A stretch of 64,000 nt of DNA from assembly GCF_902459465.1 (NCBI RefSeq), contig NC_047078.1:4240333-4304332 (forward strand), in the 5' to 3' direction. The notes under the pieces were generated by a model. That model made no database searches. It had not been told where the DNA came from and worked only from the letters and a program-made list of their open reading frames with translations. Positions 58,901 through 64,000 of the stretch are shown here, in pieces. This DNA is from Asterias rubens (taxonomy: Eukaryota; Echinodermata; Asteroidea; Forcipulatida; Asteriidae). The position numbers were made by a program, and so were the translations under genes. Each line of letters begins with the position of its first letter. The first letter of the stretch is position 1.

Positions 58901-61900
58901 TTGTGCATGTGTTGACTTACACCAAGAGAAAAGACTGGTCTTTGACAATTACCAATAGTGTCCAGTGTCTTTAACTGTATTAAAAAAACAACAAGAAAGC
59001 TGAAGATGAACAAACCCAATACAATAAGTTTATAAATTATTTAAACATTACAGAACAATCAATATGGAAAAAAGTTATCCTGAACGTGGCACACTGTCTT
59101 GATTTCGGTGTAATCTTCATCACTGTTTATTTTTCAGGAGACGGCTGTAACCTAAAGCTAGATATTTGTTTAGCCTTCTTTTTGAACTCAACCAGAATCC
59201 TTTGCTAAATCAGTTGTGTGGCCCTTACGTACCTTAAAGTGGCCGCGCGACCTTCTTGTGAGTTTGGCGATATCTCAATTAAAAATGATAAAAAAAGACG
59301 CAGGTCTATTTTCTTTTTAAATAATAATCTCTTAATTTCCAGCGCTTTGACGAGACAGAGGACGCCCTTCTAGACCCGAATGAATTCCTCAAGTTCGTAG
59401 AGCAAAACCAGACTCTTCATAACTCTACAGGTGACCTTAATCGTGACATTAAAGCAGACACTTTGCTAAGGTAAGTCACTGAAGTAGTTAAAGTATGTGT
59501 ATTCCACAAAGCATAAGACCAATCTGTGAAAATTCTGAATCATCGAAGTCTCAAGATAACAACGAAAGAAAAAGCGTATTGTTACACAGTGTGCTTTTAA
59601 GGTGTCTAATAAAATGCGTCATGCCCGATGCATAAAATATAAAATCTGTGCAAATTTTGACTCAGACAATTGGTTATCGAAGTTGTAAGAGGACAAGGAA
59701 AAAAACCTTGTTGCACAAATTGTTGTGTTTTCAGATGCCTTTATATACGTGTGCTTAAGTGGCTCCGGGCCAGAAGTATTTTACTATTTGAGTGAGAAAT
59801 TACTTCTTTCTCAAATACTTCGTCACTTCAGAAGGAGCCGTTTTTCACAGTGTTTTATACTATCAACAGCTCTCCATTGCTCGTCAAGTAAGTTTGTATG
59901 CTAACAGTAATTGTGAGTAATTACCAATAGTGTCCAGTGTCTTTGAGAGGGTTTCACAACTCTAATAGACATTTCAAATCAGCGTTCCGTGACCTGAATC
60001 GATTTTCCATATTTCGAAGTCTTAGATCGCACCGAAATCGCCAACAGAAAATTTTTCCTCTTTATAACCGGACAACCATTTTTTTTCTTCAGAGGACTTT
60101 GCATCGATGCTCTTCTTGCTGGTGCAGATAGTAATTTCGATTGGAGGCTGAGTTTGACGGAGTTTAAGGCAGCCATGATGCCCGACTTCAGCCCACCAAC
60201 AAAGAGTAAGACGTGTTTTTAAAACAATTCTTAAAACACAAAGGAACCGTGTATAGCCTTTTCTCATGGCCGTCGTCGATTGGATAGTTTTTTTAGCCAT
60301 GAAAAAGCGGCTGGAACTGGATACCACAGAGTGGCGTGGTCTCCAGTTCAAGTCGCTTCGCAGCTAGCTTCAAAGAAGGCCTCGACGAAGGACTACAGGA
60401 TTATGTGGCAACTGCTAAAAGACCAGACCATATTTTGACCAACAATTCGTCTTTCTTACGTTTCAGAGTGTTCTCTTAATGGCAACTTCTTTCAAGACGG
60501 AGAACAAAATAGAAATAACTGTAACTTCTGGTAAGACAAAATAATTAGTTGTTGTTGTACAAACTGAAGTTTATAAAAAGTAGCTGTTAGAAGTTTGTCA
60601 ATGCTGTGTTTTCGTTTATAAGAAATTATGTAGAAAAGGCTGTACTCTTGTGTAAAATGCTTGTCTGAAAAAAAAAAACCTGGAGAAGACGGGCAGAGTA
60701 TCTTTTGGAAACGTCGAGACCAAACCGGCATTTTTAAGAGCCAAAACTTCCCCCCCCCAAAAAAAAAAAAAAAAAAACACCATGCAAAGCTTTAAATATC
60801 ACTTACCAGAAACCATGTTCTGTTATTGCATCATGTGCTCAGCAGGTTACAAAACGACTGGTTTACTTTTGATTAACCGGTTAACATTATTTTATTATTT
60901 TTACACCACCAAAAAGCTTACATATGCCCTTATAGGGCTACATTCACATCTAATTTTTAACATACCACGAGGTTTTATAAATTTTAAGAATGCATTATAC
61001 ACATGATTTTTCTCAGTATAAACTATAAATAATAGTAAATTTGCGGGTAAAACCTAGTATGAATTATCTTTTGAGGGAGTGTTGGGTCTGAAAAGAGCAG
61101 TGTGGTCTCGACGTTTCGATCAGTACACTCTGCTCGTGTTCAGGAGAAAAGAGCAGATTATATACTGTTCGAAACGTGGAGACCACAACCGGCCGGTGTC
61201 GCATGCAATTATGTCCTCTATGCAATACTATCTGGAGGACATTGTTGCATATGCAATAATGTCCGCCGGACGGTTTTGCATATGCAATCGTGTCCGCTCG
61301 GACGCTGCTGCATAATGCAATGGTGTCCGCCCGGACAGATTTGCATATGCAGTTGTGTCCGCCCCCGTGCAAAACCGTCCTTGCAGTAAATTAAACGCCC
61401 TTGGTCGACGGAACATGTTCGCCACTTTTGTACAAGTAAGTGAATGTCATGAATGACATGGGAAATGTTCGGCCGTTGGGTATTCGCTGCAATCATAAAA
61501 TACGTGAATATTCATGCTGCATAAACGTAGGTTCACAGTGCATGCACGCTCGCTTACGCGCGCACATACATGTACAGTCATGTACATGGCCGCCGGACGG
61601 TTTTTGCATAGCCCCGGACACGATTGCTTAAAAGTGCCCGGAGCGGACAGTATTGCATGACGGACACACTTGCATCTGACACCGGCTCTTTTCAAAAGCC
61701 AACACTCATTCGTTGGTGTACGGCCGCAAGTTTTCTATTTAAAGCTTATTCAAGATCTTGTTACTCACACCACGCACATCCCATTTTGATTTCAGCGTTT
61801 GTGCATGCGGTAGCTGGGTCTGTACAGGAAACGCTTGCATCCGCGAGAGGGCGCCCGAAGAGACTGATACTACTTAGGGTTATTAAGGTACATGTTATGG

Positions 61901-62921
61901 CCTTTTTCGAAACCACGGCTTCGGCTTTGGATTCGGCTTCAGGCTCCGGTCCTCTCGTGTGAAATCCTGGGCGCGTATACGCAAAGCTAGCGCAATAATT
62001 GTCAAAACAATCGCGGTGCCAAGCTAGCCTGAGCCGAATCCAAAGCCAAAACCCAGTCGTTTCGAAAAGGGCCTATAATTATACCGACAGTGTTAAATGT
62101 CTCCCTCTACGATGGCCACGCTACACTACAGAATCTCTGGGGGACAGAATCTTCCGTCTGCCACACCGACAAGAGCAAATTTAAAAAAGTTTCGAGTTCT
62201 TCAATGAAAATATCGCAAAGGAATGACAATTAACAACAAATCCAGGAAAATGTGCTCAGCCTGAGTGTGTTATAATAATACGATCTTTTGGGAACTAATA
62301 ATTTTGTTGACGTCACTGTTCTCTTCGCTGCATTTCGAAAACAACATTTTTTAACTTTCATTTTACAAAGAGGTTCACCTTTAGTAGTGTTTTGTTTTTA
62401 CACAGACGAGCCCTTTTTGTTTACTAGCATTATGGATTCGCGTTTAACTTTGTAACCAGGGCTAAAACCTAAAAAGACAAAGTGCCAAATAATGTAAATA
62501 AATACAATAAACAACAACGGGAAAAGTTTGTTATTATTATATTAATTAGTATAGGTAATTACAAATACCGGTATACGTTGTCCAGTGCCTCAAACGAAAG
62601 AGACTACACGAAGTGCTTAAAGGAATACTGTGCCTTGGATCGGACGAGTAAGTCTTTGAAAAGTGTTTGTTATGAAATGCAATGGTTAGATACATAACTT
62701 AAAAGTAGAATGTAATGATCCACACAAACATGCCTCGAAATTGCACGGTTTTCCTTATAAGTTGCGAAGAAACACGATCGGCCATTTTTTTTTGTGGAGT
62801 CAAAAGTTTGACTCATTAAAATGGCCGACCGTGTTAGTTCGTGTTAAATTTCTTTCCAACCATATGCATTTCATAACAAACGGTTTCAGACGCTTTTCAA
62901 AGACCAACTCGACCGATCTGA
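49932..62921 (+). CDS. FSTL1: FSTL1, follistatin-like protein 1 homologue (about 10 exons)
   Basis: FSTL1 is a secreted SPARC-family glycoprotein. The ATG is the last codon of exon 1 (49932-49934). Exon 2 (from 50501) completes the signal peptide, MARITLFILMLTVLVGLEVC. Exon 3 (56783-56925) has the follistatin-type ECEGVKCGPGEQCKV..CICTQ. Exon 4 (57671-57800) is a Kazal domain (CASDGVTYTNKCEMRRLAC). Exon 5 (58292-58488) has ACYQDQRDALQRNIVEWL. Exon 6 (59343-59470) has DPNEFLKFVEQNQT, and exon 7 (60093-60205) LLRGLCIDALL and DWRLSLTEF, the EF-hand-like pair. Exon 8 (60467-60530) has KKCSLNGNFFQDGE and exon 9 (62586-62647) a short Cys-rich module. Exon 10 (62890-62921) is tentative. Phases agree if exon 2 ends at 50618 (weak GTAACG donor), giving 329 residues (human 308). 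The strong GTAAGT at 50576 would instead fit an acceptor at about 56793. Exon 5 has a second in-phase AG 12 nt downstream. Confidence 0.9.
50807..51188. mobile_element. family A MITE in FSTL1 intron 2
   Basis: Full length: TTAAAGACAGTGGACACTAT at the left and AATAGTGTCCACTGCCTTAA at the right. Very similar in order and length to 3527-3912. Confidence 0.88.
52096..52680. mobile_element. two partial family A MITEs
   Basis: 52096-52213 starts TTAAAGCGCTGTACACATTT and is cut off at a GGTCGGGCCCTAAAATCGGGCCC junction. 52502-52680 starts AAGGTATTTGACACCTTTGG and keeps only the left half. Both lie in FSTL1 intron 2. Confidence 0.6.
53385..54675. mobile_element. 1.3-kb element with about 150-bp terminal inverted repeats
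   Basis: GGTTTGTAGTAACACCATG at the left is matched by CATGGTGTTACCGCAAACC at the right. The pairing continues through GCCAGGTAGATTTTG-, ATATTCTA..ACCGCGGA- and GGAGACTTCT-like words for about 150 bp. A family A MITE (53567-53951) is nested inside. No transposase is visible, so it is non-autonomous. Target duplication could not be defined. Confidence 0.75.
53567..53951. mobile_element. family A MITE nested in the 1.3-kb element
   Basis: TTAGAGACACTAGACACTAT at the left, ATGGTCCTCTGTCTTTAA at the right, with an ACCTCAGATTTAGATTTTGAGGT palindromic centre. Confidence 0.82.
54715..54860. repeat. MITE with CATAGACCTT ends
   Basis: CATAGACCTTTTCGCAAATA is inverted at the right end (TATTTGCGATAAGGTCTATG), with GTGCATTGTGG and CCACAATGCAC inner arms. 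It is directly followed by a family A MITE. Confidence 0.88.
54866..55195. mobile_element. family A MITE with degraded right end
   Basis: TTAAAGGCAGTGAACACTAT at the left. The right end stops at TTACCAATAGTG and then diverges. The internal landmarks GGAGAGGTTGATGTATAAAA and CGAGACCTCAGATTTAGAA are present. Confidence 0.8.
55196..55969. other. FSTL1 intron 2 segment without a clear element
   Basis: A GC-rich patch at about 55410-55580 with several TCTCGCGAGA-like words and loosely inverted CACTG/GCGAC segments may be a decayed hairpin. A C-rich tract is at 55800-55835. No coding exon seen. Confidence 0.4.
55970..56085. repeat. MITE family B, degraded copy
   Basis: GAATTGGCTACAGCTACAGC at the left and GCCGTAGCCGCCAAATCG at the right correspond to the family B elements in PEX19, with the shared interior word GACGTCATCATGCGTTTAC. 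Confidence 0.7.
56926..57670. other. FSTL1 intron 3 with a short inverted/tandem repeat
   Basis: At about 57340-57530 the words AAGAGCCATATGA.GGACAAC occur twice in the same direction, and ACTCTTTTAAA / AAAAGAGTG occur in both orientations. This looks like a decayed MITE or local duplication. At 57210-57265 ATGGTGTTCT..AGACGACA and its inverse form a hairpin. Confidence 0.5.
57892..58255. mobile_element. family A MITE upstream of FSTL1 exon 5
   Basis: The left end is eroded (TTAAATGGGACACATTTTGT) and the right end is intact (CAATAGTGTACAGTGCCTTTAA). It ends about 36 bp before the exon 5 acceptor. A small open, splice-like segment inside (58171-58196) is not called as an exon. Confidence 0.78.
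58589..58974. mobile_element. family A MITE in FSTL1 intron 5
   Basis: TTAAAGGCAGTGGACACTTT at the left and CAATAGTGTCCAGTGTCTTTAA-like right end, bounded by TTAA. It is one of the best-preserved copies. Confidence 0.88.
59488..59945. mobile_element. family A MITE with internal duplication
   Basis: It begins at TTAAAGTATGTGTATTCCAC just after the donor of FSTL1 exon 6 and ends CAATAGTGTCCAGTGTCTTTGA. The segment GTGAAAATT..ATCGAAGT..AAGA appears twice (about 59536 and 59650), so the copy is about 80 bp longer than usual. Confidence 0.7.
61193..61685. mobile_element. element C, copy 3
   Basis: CCGGTGTCGCATGCA at the left and TGCATCTGACACCGG at the right are clear terminal inverted repeats. 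The interior has the same alternation of TTGCATATGCAA-type and TGTCCG/CGGACA blocks as at 24464-25043. Here the element sits alone in FSTL1 intron 8, which shows that the CCGGTGTC ends define the mobile unit. Confidence 0.82.
61899..62073. repeat. MITE with GGCCTTTTTCGAAAC ends
   Basis: GGCCTTTTTCGAAACCACGG at the left pairs with GTTTCGAAAAGGGCC at the right. Inner arms TTTGGATTCGGCTTCAGGCT and AGCCTGAGCCGAATCCAAAG pair almost fully. Confidence 0.88.
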
Positions 62922-63050
62922 CACTGGACACCTTTGGTAATTTGTCATAGACCAGTTATTCTCACTTGGTGTCTTCCCAACATGCATAGAAATATCACAA
63001 TCATGTGAAAACTTGGGCTGAATTGGTCATCGAAGTTGCAAGGTTGGGTG
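62918..63050. mobile_element. left half of a family A MITE between FSTL1 and the Ly6 gene
   Basis: GACACTGGACACCTTTGGTAAT starts the copy, followed by ACCAGTTATTCTCACTTGGTG and CATCGAAGTTGCAAGG. It is cut at the stop codon side of the minus-strand Ly6 gene, so it lies in the tail-to-tail space between two genes. Confidence 0.7.
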
Positions 63051-63913
63051 CTATATGATGTGATTAACAATAGTGGCCACTGGAAGGATTAGCAACAGCG
63101 ACATCATCGGTCTGAGACTGCCAACTCCTCCAAAGTATGGCGATGCCTCGGGTTTAATACTTTCAGCAGTAGCGTAGGTACTGCTGTAGTTACACCCATT
63201 CGTTTGGTTGCAGTAACACTGTGTACCTTGTATGGATTCGGCCACACTCTCTAACACAATACCATTAAGATCATATCCACTTCGGGCATCGCTTAAATGA
63301 TAGCAAGAGGCATTTGGTGGTGCGAGGACAGTGGCCCAAGACAGGCAACTCTTTATCTCGCCAACCTGTGTAGTAGTTCGAACGGCCAAAATACCTGCAA
63401 CAATAAACGTATAGGAAAATACAACCTGTGATTGCAAACTGCTTTACCAACCAAAAGGATAAATTAATATAAATGTACAAAATAGTAAGTGGCCTGAAGT
63501 CTTGACCTGGGCCCAACTTCATAAAGCCGTGTCAGTGTTGTCACAAATAGATACCAAGAGAATCAATTTAACACCCAAGTTTTTGCAGTGTAGGTGGCAG
63601 CCGACTTTCAGGCAAATATCTATTGATTAACGTAGCTAGTTCTGAGCATGCGCATATTGCCTGGATTTACCTTGAGAGTCTGCTGCCACCTAGCGTCTCA
63701 AAGGTCCTCTATTATAATCACACTGGATTTCAAGCTAGTGTTCATCACACATACCTTGCTGAGCCAATGCCACAATTCCTTGAAATGACATACAGTAAGT
63801 TTTGTAGCCTTCCACCAAGACGCACTCATCTAATTTAGAATGCTCGGTGAGGGCGCTACAGTTTGGGCCGGTGTCATCAAAGTCGTTACAATAGTAACAC
63901 TCCAATGCCATAC
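63051..63913 (-). CDS. Ly6/uPAR-domain GPI-anchored protein (3' exons only)
   Basis: Two minus-strand exons with matching phase: 63913-63755 and 63394-63051 (stop TAG). The mature protein begins LECYYCNDFDDTGPNC, the classic Ly6/uPAR opening. Ten cysteines follow the three-finger order, closing with QCYCNQTNGCN (the C.C....CN signature). After a short Ser/Ala/Pro linker the C terminus is hydrophobic (MMSLLLILPVATIV), as expected for a GPI-anchor signal. There are potential N-glycosylation sites at NAS, NQT and NYS. The signal-peptide exon must lie beyond the right edge, so the gene is partial. The family is diverse in function (cell-surface signalling, ion channel modulation) and I cannot name an orthologue. 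It is tail-to-tail with FSTL1. Confidence 0.87.
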
Positions 63914-64000
63914 CTATTACAAGACGAAAAACACAACCCCCAAAGCTAGAGTTACTAACAAAACCATTGACAAGATAGGGAGACCACTAACATACACTGA

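Noticed and set aside
50690-61180. Recurring GAAACGT.GAGACCA words (50700, 54428, 60709, 61169)
   Set aside because: Only about 15-20 bp long and in varied contexts; probably remnants of a common short repeat, too little to define an element.

Overview
This window looks like nuclear DNA from an invertebrate deuterostome, most likely an echinoderm and perhaps a sea star. The genes are split by GT-AG introns of about 0.8 to 6 kb. Single-copy animal genes can be assembled exon by exon: PEX19, LRRC58, NKAPD1, FSTL1 and a Ly6/uPAR gene. The rest is dense with MITEs, tRNA-derived SINEs and hairpin repeats. The species cannot be fixed from sequence alone.

Layout. 1-1978: no gene seen. 1979-11409 (minus): complete PEX19 in eight exons, ending in a farnesylation CaaX box. 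13133-17420 (plus): complete LRRC58 in three exons, head-to-head with PEX19. 17421-27154: LRRC58 3' flank and repeat-rich intergenic DNA. 27155-32690 (minus): complete NKAPD1 (C11orf57) in four exons. 33930-48607: a giant foldback-type transposon. 49932-about 62921 (plus): FSTL1, with signal peptide, follistatin/Kazal, EF-hand-like and short Cys-rich modules. 63051-63913 (minus): 3' part of a GPI-anchored Ly6/uPAR-domain gene that runs off the right edge.

The standout is the 14,678-bp element at 33930-48607. It has an exact 9-bp target duplication (TATGCTGAC) and near-identical terminal inverted repeats. Its two arms are inverted arrays of a 200-222-bp satellite, about 16 copies on the left and 35 on the right. 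The arms flank a 2.4-kb core holding one gene, in which a ubiquitin-specific-protease (C19) domain is followed by a Ulp1-like (C48) domain. No transposase was recognised. The gene is decayed: it has two apparent frame shifts and a 362-bp MITE in a TTAA site inside the USP domain. The architecture recalls Foldback/TU elements, but I know of no described element with this cargo.

The host genes are not an operon. PEX19 serves peroxisomal membrane-protein import, LRRC58 is probably an E3 substrate receptor, NKAPD1 is a basic nuclear protein, FSTL1 is secreted and the Ly6 protein is at the cell surface. From memory LRRC58 and FSTL1 are also neighbours on human chromosome 3q13, so part of the order may be ancestral.
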